Assembly (NCBI RefSeq): GCF_039523415.1
Contig: NZ_BAAAFG010000002.1
Span: 372,001 to 436,000, forward strand
Length of the DNA stretch: 64,000 nt
From: Gangjinia marincola
Lineage (GTDB): Bacteria > Bacteroidota > Bacteroidia > Flavobacteriales > Flavobacteriaceae
Direction: 5' to 3'
The position numbers were made by a program, and so were the translations under genes. The notes below the pieces were generated by a model. The model searched no databases. It was not told where the DNA came from and saw only the letters and a program-made list of their open reading frames with translations. The stretch's first letter is position 1. The number at the start of each line of letters is the position of its first letter. Positions 18,295 through 28,071 of the stretch are shown piece after piece.

Positions 18295-21200
18295 ATGATC
18301 GATCTCAATTTTAAGCGTTGGAATACTATTTTAGGTTGGTTTTCATTTGTAGTGGCTCTCACAACCTATGCACTTACCGTTGAACCTACAGCAAGTTTTT
18401 GGGATGCCGGTGAATACATCGCCACTTCATCCAAATTATTGGTAGGACATCCGCCGGGAGCACCTCTGTATCAAATGCTGGGTGCTTTTTTCTCTATTTT
18501 CTCTTCAGACCCCAGTAGGATTGCCATTACCATTAACTTAATGTCTGGAGTAGCAAGTGCATTTACCATTCTTTTTATGTTCTGGTCCATCACGATCTTA
18601 ATTCTTAAAATCGCCGGCACACCTGAAGAACTCTCCTCTTCAGGAAAAATAGCCGTATTAGGCAGTTCTCTCGTAGGGTCACTAGGATTCGCGTTCACAG
18701 ATAGCTTTTGGTTTAGTGCTGTTGAAGCCGAAGTTTATGCCATGGCAAGTTGCCTTATGGCTGTAATGTTTTATGTGGGCTTACTATGGGAGCGAGATAT
18801 GCTGAATCCGCGCGGTAATCGTTGGTTGATTCTATTATCGCTAATTATTGGGCTGTCTTTTGGAGTACATTTTATGGGACTTCTTACTATTCCTGCCATA
18901 GGTTTTTTGTACTACTTTAAACACTATAAGGACATTACGATCAAAAGCTTTTTACTGGCTAATGTCGCGGTAGTAGCTATACTAATGTTCATTTTTAAAT
19001 TTTTACTCCCGTATACGCTAGCTTTATTTGGCAAAGCCGAAGTATTTTTTACCAATTCATTTGGCTTACCGTTTAATAGTGGGACCGTTATTATTGCTCT
19101 CCTTATTATTGCATTATTCTACTTTGGGATTCGATATACCCGAAAAAACCACAAACCTCAACTCAACACCTTGCTATTATGTGTGCTGTTCATTTTTATT
19201 GGTTTTTCCAGTTGGATGATGCTACCTATTAGAGCAAATGCCGCAGTCACCATCAATGAAAATGACCCCAAAAATGCGCGCGAACTCCTTGCGTATTACA
19301 ATAGAGAACAATACGGAGAGTCTCATTTATTTTACGGCCCACAGTTTACTGAAATGTATGGAGGTTTAGACCAATCCAATCCTTATAAAGACGATAAACC
19401 CATCTACGAACAAGATGAAGAATCGGGTCAATATGTGATCGTGAATGAATATAAAAATACCCGCCAGAATTTGGAAGAGAGACACAAAACTTTTCTTCCA
19501 AGAATGTGGAGTAGTGAACACAATACCAATTATCTCAACTTTACAGGTCCATTAGATATTAGTATAAAACCCGAATTTTCAGGAGAACAGGAACTTATCA
19601 ATCAATTAGCAGAATTTAGGAAAGCCTATGCACTGGGACAGATTGACAATAGCGATTATGATAGTTTCCTTAAACAATACAGTGAGTATCTTAATGTAGA
19701 AAAACCCTCATTTTGGGATAATATAGGTTTCTTGTTTGAGTATCAAATAGGATACATGTATTGGAGATATTTTATGTGGAATTTTGTCGGAAGGCAAAAT
19801 GATATTCAAGGAGAACTTACTGATCTCAACGGAAATTGGCTTAGTGGCATTGGCTTTATAGATGAATTGCATTTAGGTCCTCAGGATAACTTGCCCTCTG
19901 ACATGGCAGAGAATAAGGCCCGAAACACTTACTACTTTCTTCCGCTCCTCATAGGGCTAATTGGCTTCTTTTTCCATCTCAACAAGGACGTAAAGAATTT
20001 TTGGGTACTTCTGGTTTTCTTCTTGTTTACGGGTATTGCATTAAAAATATACCTTAACGAACGCCCCTTTGAGCCTAGAGAACGTGATTATGCACTCGTT
20101 GGGTCATTTTATGTCTTCGCCATATGGATAGGTATTGGAGTCTATGCGCTCTATGATTCACTCAAGAAATATGCAAGCCGAAAAATACTTGCGCCGGCAA
20201 TTACCGTCATATGTTTATTAGCCGTTCCTGTTTTATTGGCAGCCCAAAACTGGGATGATCACGATAGATCGGGTAGAAAAACGGCTTTATCCATGGCAAA
20301 AATGTACCTGGATAGCTGTGATGAAAATGCGATTCTCTTTACTATTGGAGACAACGACACCTTTGCACTATGGTATGCCCAAGAAATTGAGGGCTATCGC
20401 ACTGATGTGCGCGTGGTAAATACCATGCTCTTTGGCACAGATTGGTTTATTGAACAAATGCGTAATAAGGCATACGAGAGTGACCCCTTAAAAATGTCAG
20501 TTGATCTTAAAAACTATGAATACGGAGTAAACGATGCTGTTTTCTTTCAACCCAATCCACGTGTAAGGGATACTATGTTACTCACGAATTGGTTAAAATA
20601 TATTAATAGTGATGCAGATATTACTAAAGGTGAACTTCAAAGTGGCCAGACGATTAATACATTCCCCACAAAAAAGCTACTGCTTCCTGTAGACAAAGAA
20701 AGGGTACTCAAAAATGGAATAGTATCTCCAAAAGATGCCGATAAGATTGTCTCTGCTATAACGCTTGAGCTCAATGGTAATATTCTTTACAAGCATCGTC
20801 TTGCTATGTTGGATGTAGTTGCTAACAACAACTGGAAACGCCCCATTTATTTTACAGGTGGCGCTTTTGGTGACGATGATTATTTATGGATGAAAGACTA
20901 CCTTCAGCTTGATGGGGTATGTTATAAGCTTGTTCCTATTGAAACACCTATAAATCCAAGAAATCCCTATGAAATGGGAAGAATCGATACCGATAAGATG
21001 TACAGTATAGTGATGGACTGGGACTGGGGCAATAGTGGCGATCCGGACATTTACCACGATCCCGAAACTCGTAGAAACGGAATATCCTATCGCTCCAACC
21101 TTGGCCGACTGGTAGAAGAATTAGTAAAAGAAAAGGACACTGTACGTGCTAAAAAAGTCTTGGACTTAAGTATGGAGAAAATGCCAGTCGAATACTTTGG

Positions 21201-21585
21201 CTATTATTCTTTACTTGATGATTTTATCAATGGCTATTACGATATTGGTGAAGATGAACGCGCACGTGAAATATGGGAAAAAGTTGTCACCAAATATCAA
21301 GAGCAGCTGATCTATTTTAGCAATATGGAAGAAGGAGATCAAATGCGATTCACCAATGAAATCTTATCGAATCTAGAACAATACCGAAGCTTTGTTGATC
21401 TGTTAATTATCAATCAAGATGAAAAGATTGTTGAGGAAAAAGCAAGCGAATTCAATGACTATTTGAGTTTATTTGGACTAGATCAAAGTGATGCTCCAGA
21501 AGATGACGAGATTTTTGATGGAATTCCAGATACTATAATTCAAAATCCTGATTTTCCTGCGGAAGAAATTGAGTTCAATGAGTAG
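18295..21585 (+). CDS. DUF2723 / glycosyltransferase family 117 membrane protein
   Basis: 1096 residues. The N-terminal 330 residues hold about ten hydrophobic helices with the DUF2723 features TVEPTASFWDAGEYI and GHPPGAPLYQMLG near residues 30-60, reminiscent of the first loop of PMT-type glycosyltransferases. A second set of helices lies around 545-650 (with ERDYALVGSFYVFAIW), followed by a soluble C-terminal region containing TIGDNDTFALWYAQE. This architecture is common and chromosomal in Bacteroidota and has been assigned to GT117 on the basis of the PMT-like fold; the acceptor is not known to me. The polysaccharide deacetylase gene follows 3 bp downstream, suggesting a shared role in cell-surface glycans. 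Confidence 0.88.
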   Translation: MIDLNFKRWNTILGWFSFVVALTTYALTVEPTASFWDAGEYIATSSKLLVGHPPGAPLYQMLGAFFSIFSSDPSRIAITINLMSGVASAFTILFMFWSITILILKIAGTPEELSSSGKIAVLGSSLVGSLGFAFTDSFWFSAVEAEVYAMASCLMAVMFYVGLLWERDMLNPRGNRWLILLSLIIGLSFGVHFMGLLTIPAIGFLYYFKHYKDITIKSFLLANVAVVAILMFIFKFLLPYTLALFGKAEVFFTNSFGLPFNSGTVIIALLIIALFYFGIRYTRKNHKPQLNTLLLCVLFIFIGFSSWMMLPIRANAAVTINENDPKNARELLAYYNREQYGESHLFYGPQFTEMYGGLDQSNPYKDDKPIYEQDEESGQYVIVNEYKNTRQNLEERHKTFLPRMWSSEHNTNYLNFTGPLDISIKPEFSGEQELINQLAEFRKAYALGQIDNSDYDSFLKQYSEYLNVEKPSFWDNIGFLFEYQIGYMYWRYFMWNFVGRQNDIQGELTDLNGNWLSGIGFIDELHLGPQDNLPSDMAENKARNTYYFLPLLIGLIGFFFHLNKDVKNFWVLLVFFLFTGIALKIYLNERPFEPRERDYALVGSFYVFAIWIGIGVYALYDSLKKYASRKILAPAITVICLLAVPVLLAAQNWDDHDRSGRKTALSMAKMYLDSCDENAILFTIGDNDTFALWYAQEIEGYRTDVRVVNTMLFGTDWFIEQMRNKAYESDPLKMSVDLKNYEYGVNDAVFFQPNPRVRDTMLLTNWLKYINSDADITKGELQSGQTINTFPTKKLLLPVDKERVLKNGIVSPKDADKIVSAITLELNGNILYKHRLAMLDVVANNNWKRPIYFTGGAFGDDDYLWMKDYLQLDGVCYKLVPIETPINPRNPYEMGRIDTDKMYSIVMDWDWGNSGDPDIYHDPETRRNGISYRSNLGRLVEELVKEKDTVRAKKVLDLSMEKMPVEYFGYYSLLDDFINGYYDIGEDERAREIWEKVVTKYQEQLIYFSNMEEGDQMRFTNEILSNLEQYRSFVDLLIINQDEKIVEEKASEFNDYLSLFGLDQSDAPEDDEIFDGIPDTIIQNPDFPAEEIEFNE

Positions 21586-21588
21586 CTT

Positions 21589-22215
21589 ATGAAACTATAC
21601 ACCTCAAAGACGCCTACCTTTATACGGTATTTATATCCTGAGCGTCTTTGGCGTGTAGAAACAGCTAAAAAAGAACTGTATCTCACTTTTGATGATGGAC
21701 CCATCCCTAAAATTACCCCATGGGTATTGGGTCAATTAGAGCAATACAATGCCAAAGCCACCTTTTTTTGTATAGGTGAAAATGCGAGAAAGTATGCAGA
21801 AATTCTACAACATGTCATCGACCGTGGACATCGCATTGGCAATCACACCCAACACCACCTAAATGGTTGGAAAACCAGGCATAAGACTTATCTTCAGGAT
21901 GTGAAGGATGCTGAAGCATATCTTCCGTTAGGAGAAGAAAAATTATTTAGGCCTCCTTATGGTAAAATGACTTCCGCGCAAGCGAATAAAGTCAAAGACC
22001 AGGACTATAAAATTGTAATGTACGATGTAGTGAGTGGTGATTTTGACGCTTCAATTTCTCAACTCAAATGTTATAGCAATGTAATTAGAAAAGCCCAAAA
22101 CGGAAGTATTATTGTCTTTCACGATAGCCTAAAAGCAGAAAAGCACTTAAGATATACGTTGCCCAAGATTCTAAGATACTACAATGATCTTGGATTTAGG
22201 TTTAAGTCTCTTTAA
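21589..22215 (+). CDS. Polysaccharide deacetylase family protein (NodB homology)
   Basis: 208 residues; probable metal-dependent N- or O-deacetylase acting on a cell-wall or surface glycan. All NodB motifs are present: TFDDGP (motif 1, catalytic Asp and metal Asp), HRIGNHTQHH (motif 2, the metal histidines), FRPPYGKM (motif 3), VVSGDFD (motif 4) and IIVFHDS (motif 5). No signal peptide is seen, as in several short flavobacterial members. It follows the DUF2723 gene after 3 bp and overlaps the convergent ATPase gene by 14 bp. Confidence 0.9.
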   Translation: MKLYTSKTPTFIRYLYPERLWRVETAKKELYLTFDDGPIPKITPWVLGQLEQYNAKATFFCIGENARKYAEILQHVIDRGHRIGNHTQHHLNGWKTRHKTYLQDVKDAEAYLPLGEEKLFRPPYGKMTSAQANKVKDQDYKIVMYDVVSGDFDASISQLKCYSNVIRKAQNGSIIVFHDSLKAEKHLRYTLPKILRYYNDLGFRFKSL

Positions 22216-23335
22216 TCTTTTTCAAGAAGGACCTGAAATTTTCACGATGTACAATATTAACTTTAGCATTGTAAGTCTCCATGAAGCGTGAAGGCTTTTT
22301 TATTTTTGTGACATCTTTCCATTTAAACTCAAATCCAGTAACCTTGCCATCTATTTCCTCAACGTAATCTATTTCTTGTTGATCTTTAGTTCTCCAAAAA
22401 AATGACATTGCATAATTACGATGATATAGGTTTTGTTTCATGCGTTCTACGATTAAGAAATTTTCCCAAAGTGACCCTTTATCTGGCCGAGAATCTAAAG
22501 GAGAAAAATCTCCTATGATCGTATTTCGAACACCTAGATCATAAAAATAAATTTTTTGATTTTTTTTAATCTCATTCCGAAGATTTCTGCTAAAACTAGG
22601 TAGTTTGAAGATCACAAAAGCCTGAGTCAACAGATCTATATAAGCTGAAACAGTATTTTTATCCACACCAACGATCTGAGATAATTCGTTATAACTGACT
22701 TCATTCCCTAACTGATACGCTAGTGCCCGGAGTAATTTTTCAAGAATTTCAGGCTTTCGGATTCCGGAATAAGTCAGTATATCCTTATATAAATAACTAC
22801 TAACCAACTCCTGCAAAATGTCCCTTTCGCTACCCGTGTTATTAAGAACATCAGGGTACATCCCGTACAACAATCGCATATTTAATTGTTGTTCGCTTAC
22901 CACATATCCTACCTTGTCTTCAAATTCAGTCCAAGAGATAGGTAATAATAAATATTCCCATTTTCTCCCTGTTAAGGGCTCATTGATTGAATTATTGAGT
23001 TCAAAGGATGATGAGCCGCTCATGATTAATTGCTTCGGCTTAATCTGATCTATAATAATCTTGGCAGTTAGTCCTACATTAGTTACACGTTGGGCTTCAT
23101 CAATAAATATAATTTCATTTTTCCCAATAAGACTTCTGATTTCCTCTGTATTAGCATTTTTAAGTAAGTCTCTAACTGTAGGATCATCTCCATCCAAAAA
23201 AAGGTATAGTGAATCCTTTAGCAAATTCTTGATTAAGGTTGTTTTTCCTACTTGGCGTGGACCAAGTAAAATTATCGCCTTACCAGAATTAAATTTAGAA
23301 GAAAGCTGTGATAATAATTGTCGCTCAAATAACAT
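22202..23335 (-). CDS. AAA ATPase of the AAA_14/DUF4143 type
   Basis: ATP-binding protein of unknown cellular role. N-terminal P-loop GPRQVGKTT (about residues 25-33 from the ATG at 23335), Walker B EIIFIDEAQ, sensor MSGSSSFEL, then a winged-helix part (NELSQIVGVDKNTVSAYIDLL) and a C-terminal DUF4143 nuclease-like region (GSLWENFLIVER ... QEIDYVEEIDGKVTGFEFKW) with a PD-(D/E)xK-like E-x-K. I prefer the ATG at 23335; a TTG at 23356 in the same frame would start inside the palindromic box. These proteins are abundant and patchily distributed in Bacteroidota; defence, DNA-processing and toxin-like roles have all been suggested. It stands alone with two matching boxes at its 5' end. Confidence 0.85.
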   Translation of the reverse strand: MLFERQLLSQLSSKFNSGKAIILLGPRQVGKTTLIKNLLKDSLYLFLDGDDPTVRDLLKNANTEEIRSLIGKNEIIFIDEAQRVTNVGLTAKIIIDQIKPKQLIMSGSSSFELNNSINEPLTGRKWEYLLLPISWTEFEDKVGYVVSEQQLNMRLLYGMYPDVLNNTGSERDILQELVSSYLYKDILTYSGIRKPEILEKLLRALAYQLGNEVSYNELSQIVGVDKNTVSAYIDLLTQAFVIFKLPSFSRNLRNEIKKNQKIYFYDLGVRNTIIGDFSPLDSRPDKGSLWENFLIVERMKQNLYHRNYAMSFFWRTKDQQEIDYVEEIDGKVTGFEFKWKDVTKIKKPSRFMETYNAKVNIVHRENFRSFLKKIKET

Positions 23336-23358
23336 TTTAGTGATTGTATTCACCAAAA
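23335..23358. promoter_or_regulatory. Palindromic box 1 at the ATPase start
   Basis: 24 bp with the core GTGAATACAATCAC: GTGA and TCAC arms around six bases, with TTTT and AAAA outer arms on the minus strand. It abuts the ATPase ATG. A near-identical box lies 32 bp away. Confidence 0.55.
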
Positions 23359-23366
23359 GTAGGTCT

Positions 23367-23390
23367 TTTTAGTGATCGTATTCACCAAAA
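23367..23390. promoter_or_regulatory. Palindromic box 2 upstream of the ATPase
   Basis: Same 24-bp box with one change (core GTGAATACGATCAC). The 32-bp spacing, about three helical turns, suits a repressor binding both on one face of the DNA, possibly the ATPase itself through its winged-helix part; that is inference. Confidence 0.55.
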
Positions 23391-23404
23391 AGCGTTAAAA
23401 TTCT

Positions 23405-23701
23405 TTAAACATATTGCTGAACGATCCCAATTAAGGTGTTGGCATCTTGCTCTCCGCTTTGCCTCCATTTCATCTCACCACTTTTGTAAATCATAAGCGT
23501 AGGTAAGCCTTTGATTCTAAGAGCATCAGCGAGTTCTGTATTTTTATCCACATCAATTTTGATGACCTTAGCTTTATCTCCAAGGGCGGCAGCAACATCT
23601 TTTAAGACAGGATGCATGCTGGTAGAAGCTTCATTCCAATCGGTATAAAAGTTGAGCAGTACTGGAACCGATAGATCGATTAATTCTCCAAATTTTGACA
23701 T
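23405..23701 (-). CDS. Thioredoxin-like protein without the CxxC motif
   Basis: 98 residues from the ATG at 23701; an in-frame start at 23737 would add 12 residues without family support. The fold is clearly thioredoxin: VPVLLNFYTDWNEASTSMHP, the VIKIDVDKN strand and RIKGLPTLMIY with the cis-proline. The active site WCGPC is replaced by WNEAST, so no redox cysteines are present and it cannot act as a disulfide reductase. It may be a binding or adaptor protein. It is 55 bp downstream of the metallophosphoesterase in the same orientation and may share its transcript. Confidence 0.85.
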   Translation of the reverse strand: MSKFGELIDLSVPVLLNFYTDWNEASTSMHPVLKDVAAALGDKAKVIKIDVDKNTELADALRIKGLPTLMIYKSGEMKWRQSGEQDANTLIGIVQQYV

Positions 23702-23756
23702 CAAATTCGTTTTTTGATATAACGCTAAACTACTCAAAGATAGTATTTTTAACCAA

Positions 23757-24980
23757 CTAGCTTGTTTTTGCTTTCTTTCTCAGCTCTATGACTGACACTT
23801 CTGGCCAAATTCCCACTCTCCCGGGATATCCTAAAAAACCAAAGCCGCGATTTACATTAATGTAGCGACCAAGATCTTCATAAATACCCGCCCACTGCTC
23901 ATAGCGATATTGAACCGGACTCCACTTAATGAGTCCAGGAATCTCAATACCAAACTGCATCCCGTGGGTATGTCCACTTAATGTAAGCTGAAACTTTTTA
24001 GCATCATCTTTAATCTTTTCTGCCCAATACGAAGGATCGTGACTCAACAGAATTTTAAAATCTTGTTCGGTTAGACCTGCCGATGCCTTATCCAAATCTC
24101 CCATTTTTTTAAATCCGCCGGCACCCCAATTTTCTACGCCCACAATTTTAATGGTATCATTTCCTTTTTGAATGGTGTCATGTTCATTTAGCAAGAGCTT
24201 CCACCCCATTTCTTTTTGTAATGATTTGAGTTGATCGAGGTTGTCTACTTTTTCTTCTTTGGTGGGCCACTGTACATAATCACCATAATCGTGATTCCCC
24301 AATACCGAATAGACTCCGTCCTTAGCGTCAAGCGAACCAAAAAGATCTTTCCAAGGCAGCATTTCTTCGGCCTTATTGTTCACCAGATCACCGGTAAATA
24401 AGATGAGGTCACTTTTTTGCTGATTGATTAGATCCACCCCATAGGCCACTTTCTCCTTGTTGTTAAAGGAGCCACTGTGCACATCACTAATCTGCGTAAT
24501 GCGATATCCATCAAAGGCTTCGGGCAGGTCCTCATATTCTAAGACATAATTAAGTACCCTAAATTGATACTTCCCCCTATATATTCCGTAGAGAAGAGAA
24601 GCAAATGGAACAGCCGCCAGACCCAAGGCAACCGCGCTTACAAACTTTCGGCGTTCAGGAAAATGATAGCTCCCTTCACCCGAAATAAACTTATTGAAAA
24701 TTCCCACGAAAAATCGTACAATATCTTCTCCAAACATGGCGATGATCAGCAGCAATTTAGGTGCAAAGAGCGAGAGTAAAAAACCAAAGGCATAACTCAA
24801 TCCGCCAGATGCCATCCCGCTGGTAGAGGTACTTACCTGATAGATCATATTGCCTAATACCAGGATGGTGAACAACCAATACAGTCCGTAAATCCATCGA
24901 CTAGAGGTGATGGTTCGTACCGCTTGAAAAGCATAAATATCCACCAACACATAAATTCCTATAAAAATGATCCAACGCAT
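23757..24980 (-). CDS. Membrane-anchored metallophosphoesterase
   Basis: 407 residues. About three N-terminal membrane helices lead to a calcineurin-like phosphoesterase domain facing the periplasm or membrane surface. Metal-binding motifs are complete: ISDVHSG (D-x-H), GDLVNN (GDxx), GNHDYGD (GNHD), LLSHDP and SGHTHGMQFG (GHxH). It resembles the YkuE/YaeI group, whose members act on phospholipid or related substrates. The actual substrate here is unknown. Divergent from polA, with the thioredoxin-like gene downstream. Confidence 0.9.
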   Translation of the reverse strand: MRWIIFIGIYVLVDIYAFQAVRTITSSRWIYGLYWLFTILVLGNMIYQVSTSTSGMASGGLSYAFGFLLSLFAPKLLLIIAMFGEDIVRFFVGIFNKFISGEGSYHFPERRKFVSAVALGLAAVPFASLLYGIYRGKYQFRVLNYVLEYEDLPEAFDGYRITQISDVHSGSFNNKEKVAYGVDLINQQKSDLILFTGDLVNNKAEEMLPWKDLFGSLDAKDGVYSVLGNHDYGDYVQWPTKEEKVDNLDQLKSLQKEMGWKLLLNEHDTIQKGNDTIKIVGVENWGAGGFKKMGDLDKASAGLTEQDFKILLSHDPSYWAEKIKDDAKKFQLTLSGHTHGMQFGIEIPGLIKWSPVQYRYEQWAGIYEDLGRYINVNRGFGFLGYPGRVGIWPEVSVIELRKKAKTS

Positions 24981-25117
24981 AGTAATCCTTGTATTCTGCT
25001 ATTATTATTGCCGCAAGTTAGGCGATATTCCCTTAAAATCATATTTGCAGCTTTAGTTGTAGGGGTTCTGAGTAATTCCTGTTATTTTTGAAAACTTCAA
25101 CTTTATTTTTTGCATTT

Positions 25118-27937
25118 ATGGCCGATCAAAAACGTCTTTTCTTGTTGGATGCTTACGCCCTTATTTTTAGAGGGTATTACGCACTCATTAAAAATCCTAT
25201 TGTCAATTCAAAAGGACAGGATACTTCTGCTATTATGGGTTTTATGAATTCACTTTTTGATGTGATTCGTAGGGAAAAACCAGATCATCTTGCGGTTGCT
25301 TTTGACAAAGAGGGAAGTACAGAACGGGTAGAACTATATGCAGACTATAAAGCCAATCGTGATGAAACACCAGAGGCGATCAAAATCGCGGTGCCCATCA
25401 TTCAGGATATTCTTAAAGCCATGCATATCCCCATTATTGAACGTGCGGGGGTAGAAGCAGATGATCTCATTGGGACCTTATCTAAACAAGCCGAAAAAGA
25501 AGATTTTAAGGTTTTTATGGTTACCCCAGATAAGGATTACGCCCAATTGGTAAGCGAAAACATCTTTATGTATAAGCCTTCTCGTATGGGGAATGGCATC
25601 GAAATATGGGGTGTCCCAGAGGTCAAGAAAAAATTTGAGGTTGAGCACCCAGAGCAGGTAATCGATTATCTGGGGATGATGGGCGATGCCAGTGATAACA
25701 TTCCCGGCTTACCCGGTGTAGGTGATAAAACGGCCAAAAAATTCATTGCCCAATTTGGCTCTATGGAAGGTTTACTGGAGAATCTGGATCAGCTCAAGGG
25801 CAAGATGAAAGAGCGCGTCACTGAAAATGCCGAATTAGGATTATTGTCAAAACAACTCGCCACGATCAAATTAGACTGCGATGTTCATTTTGATGCCAAG
25901 GACTACGAACTCTCTATGCCTGATACTGAAAAAGTACAGGAGATTTTTGAAGAATTAGAGTTTAGAAGAATACGCGATCAATTTATCAAGTTATTTTCGG
26001 GTGAAACCGAAACTCAAACCCAAATAACCAGCACGCCAACCGCTAAAAAACAACAGCAACAAGCCGGAGCCGGGCAGTTTTCCTTATTCGATTCCGCGGA
26101 AGCGGTAGAGGAAACTTCCAGCAGAAAAACCTTAGAAGAAACTTCGCACTTCTACCAACAAATATCAACTCCAAAAGCTAAGGAGCTTTTTCTGGAGAAA
26201 TTAATGAAGCAAAAATCAGTGTGTTTTGATACTGAAACCACCGGACTCAATCCACTCACCGCAGAACTTGTGGGGATCGCATTTTCATGGAGGGCAACGA
26301 CTGGATTCTACCTTCCCTTTCCCGAAGATAAGAAGGATGCAAAAGAACTCATTGAGGAATTACGTCCCTTCTTTGAGTCAGAGCAGATTGAAAAAATAGG
26401 TCAGAACCTCAAGTATGACATCAAGGTATTAGATAAATATAAGGTTGAAGTAAAAGGACCTTTGTTTGACACCATGATTGCACACTATCTAATCAATCCG
26501 GATATGCGACATAATATGGATGTACTTTCAGAAACCTATTTGAATTACAGCCCGGTGAAGATTGAAAGCTTAATTGGTAAAAAGGGGAAAAATCAGGGAT
26601 CTTTTAGGGATGTTCCGCTAGAAAAACAAACCGAATACGCGGTAGAAGATGCAGACATTACGTTACAGCTCAAGCAGCATTTTGAACAGGAGTTGACAGA
26701 AGCAGACACCAAAAAACTGTTTAGAGAATTAGAAATCCCATTGGTGGAGGTTCTCGCTGCCATGGAATTAGAGGGAATCAATTTGGATGAAGATTTTTTA
26801 CATTCCCTTTCGGCACAACTAGAAAAAGATATCGCTGCGCTTGAAGCGGAAATCTACGAACAAGCCGGGGAAGAATTCAATATAGGGTCACCTAAACAAC
26901 TGGGCGTAATACTGTTTGAAAAACTAGCCCTTGTCGATAAACCTAAGAAAACCAAAACAGGCCAATACTCTACGGCCGAAGATGTGCTCTCTTATCTTGC
27001 GAAAGACCATCCCATCATCGCTAATGTACTTGAGTACCGCGGACTCGCAAAACTCAAAAGCACCTATATCGATGCGTTACCTACACAAGTAGAGGAATCC
27101 ACCGGCCGAGTGCATACTGATTATATGCAAACGGTAGCAGCCACGGGTCGATTAAGCAGTAATAATCCTAACCTGCAAAATATCCCCATTAGAACAGAAC
27201 GTGGCAGGCAGGTTAGAAAAGCGTTTATTCCACGTGATAAGGACCATGTTTTGCTTGCAGCAGATTACAGTCAAATCGAATTGCGCATTATCGCTGCTTT
27301 GAGTGAGGAAGATACCATGATCGACGCCTTTAAAAATGGGCAGGATATTCACGCATCTACGGCAGCACGGGTATTTAATGTCCCGATTGAAGAAGTTACA
27401 CGCGAACAACGAAGCAATGCAAAAACAGTGAACTTTGGGATTATTTATGGAGTTTCGGCTTTTGGACTAAGCAATCAAACCGATCTATCGCGAAGTGAGT
27501 CCAAAGAATTGATTGAGACCTATTATAAGACCTATCCTAAATTGCGTAGTTATATGAACGACCAGGTGATGTTCGCGCGAGAACATGGATATGTACAAAC
27601 CGTTTTAGGCAGAAGACGCTATCTAAAAGATATAAATTCCAACAACCAGATGGTACGTGGTGCGGCAGAACGTAATGCGGTGAATGCTCCTATCCAGGGA
27701 AGCGCAGCAGACATTATCAAACTTGCCATGGTGAACATTTACAAGAAACTGGAGGAAGAAAACTATACGTCAAAGATGTTGCTTCAGGTTCATGATGAAT
27801 TGGTCTTTGACGCACACAAGTCAGAACTTGATCAGCTTAAAGCAATGATTAAAACCGAAATGGAGAAGGCTTATACGATGCAAGTTCCGTTAACAGTAGA
27901 TATTGGAGTAGGTGAAAATTGGCTAGAGGCGCATTAG
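25118..27937 (+). CDS. polA: DNA polymerase I
   Basis: Repair and Okazaki-fragment polymerase. I start at the ATG at 25118 (MADQKRLFLLDAYALIFRGYYALIKN region typical of the family); a TTG at 25088 in frame adds ten hydrophobic residues without support. 939 residues with all three domains: 5' nuclease (about 1-290; VEADDLIGTLS and GDASDNIPGLPGVGDKTA), 3'-5' exonuclease (about 350-540; CFDTETTGLNPLT and a later YAVEDADITLQL, so proofreading residues appear intact) and polymerase (ATGRLSSNNPNLQNIP, DYSQIELRI, LLQVHDELVFD). TATTTTTG at 25083-25090 may be its -7 box. Confidence 0.97.
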   Translation: MADQKRLFLLDAYALIFRGYYALIKNPIVNSKGQDTSAIMGFMNSLFDVIRREKPDHLAVAFDKEGSTERVELYADYKANRDETPEAIKIAVPIIQDILKAMHIPIIERAGVEADDLIGTLSKQAEKEDFKVFMVTPDKDYAQLVSENIFMYKPSRMGNGIEIWGVPEVKKKFEVEHPEQVIDYLGMMGDASDNIPGLPGVGDKTAKKFIAQFGSMEGLLENLDQLKGKMKERVTENAELGLLSKQLATIKLDCDVHFDAKDYELSMPDTEKVQEIFEELEFRRIRDQFIKLFSGETETQTQITSTPTAKKQQQQAGAGQFSLFDSAEAVEETSSRKTLEETSHFYQQISTPKAKELFLEKLMKQKSVCFDTETTGLNPLTAELVGIAFSWRATTGFYLPFPEDKKDAKELIEELRPFFESEQIEKIGQNLKYDIKVLDKYKVEVKGPLFDTMIAHYLINPDMRHNMDVLSETYLNYSPVKIESLIGKKGKNQGSFRDVPLEKQTEYAVEDADITLQLKQHFEQELTEADTKKLFRELEIPLVEVLAAMELEGINLDEDFLHSLSAQLEKDIAALEAEIYEQAGEEFNIGSPKQLGVILFEKLALVDKPKKTKTGQYSTAEDVLSYLAKDHPIIANVLEYRGLAKLKSTYIDALPTQVEESTGRVHTDYMQTVAATGRLSSNNPNLQNIPIRTERGRQVRKAFIPRDKDHVLLAADYSQIELRIIAALSEEDTMIDAFKNGQDIHASTAARVFNVPIEEVTREQRSNAKTVNFGIIYGVSAFGLSNQTDLSRSESKELIETYYKTYPKLRSYMNDQVMFAREHGYVQTVLGRRRYLKDINSNNQMVRGAAERNAVNAPIQGSAADIIKLAMVNIYKKLEEENYTSKMLLQVHDELVFDAHKSELDQLKAMIKTEMEKAYTMQVPLTVDIGVGENWLEAH

Positions 27938-27938
27938 C

Positions 27939-27958
27939 ATTCCCACAGAAGTGGGAAT
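27939..27958. terminator. Hairpin after polA
   Basis: ATTCCCAC, loop AGAA, GTGGGAAT: a perfect 8-bp stem two bases after the polA stop. No T-run follows, so it is either a weak terminator or one of the small flavobacterial repeat hairpins. Confidence 0.5.
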
Positions 27959-27966
27959 CTCTTGAT

Positions 27967-28049
27967 ACACTCCTATAATCCCCTCAAGGGGATACTAATT
28001 CCTTATAAACTAAAAAATGTTCCCTCCTTGAGGAGGGTTAGAGAGGTGT
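27967..28049. repeat. Left 83-bp repeat flanking the DUF559 gene
   Basis: Begins ACAC and ends GTGT, with two internal palindromes, CCCCTCAAGGGG and CCCTCCTTGAGGAGGG. The two ends are imperfect inverted repeats of each other. The same 83 bp, about 85% identical by eye, recur directly after the DUF559 stop codon. Confidence 0.85.
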
Positions 28050-28071
28050 TTCATTTAAATTTAAGTATCCA

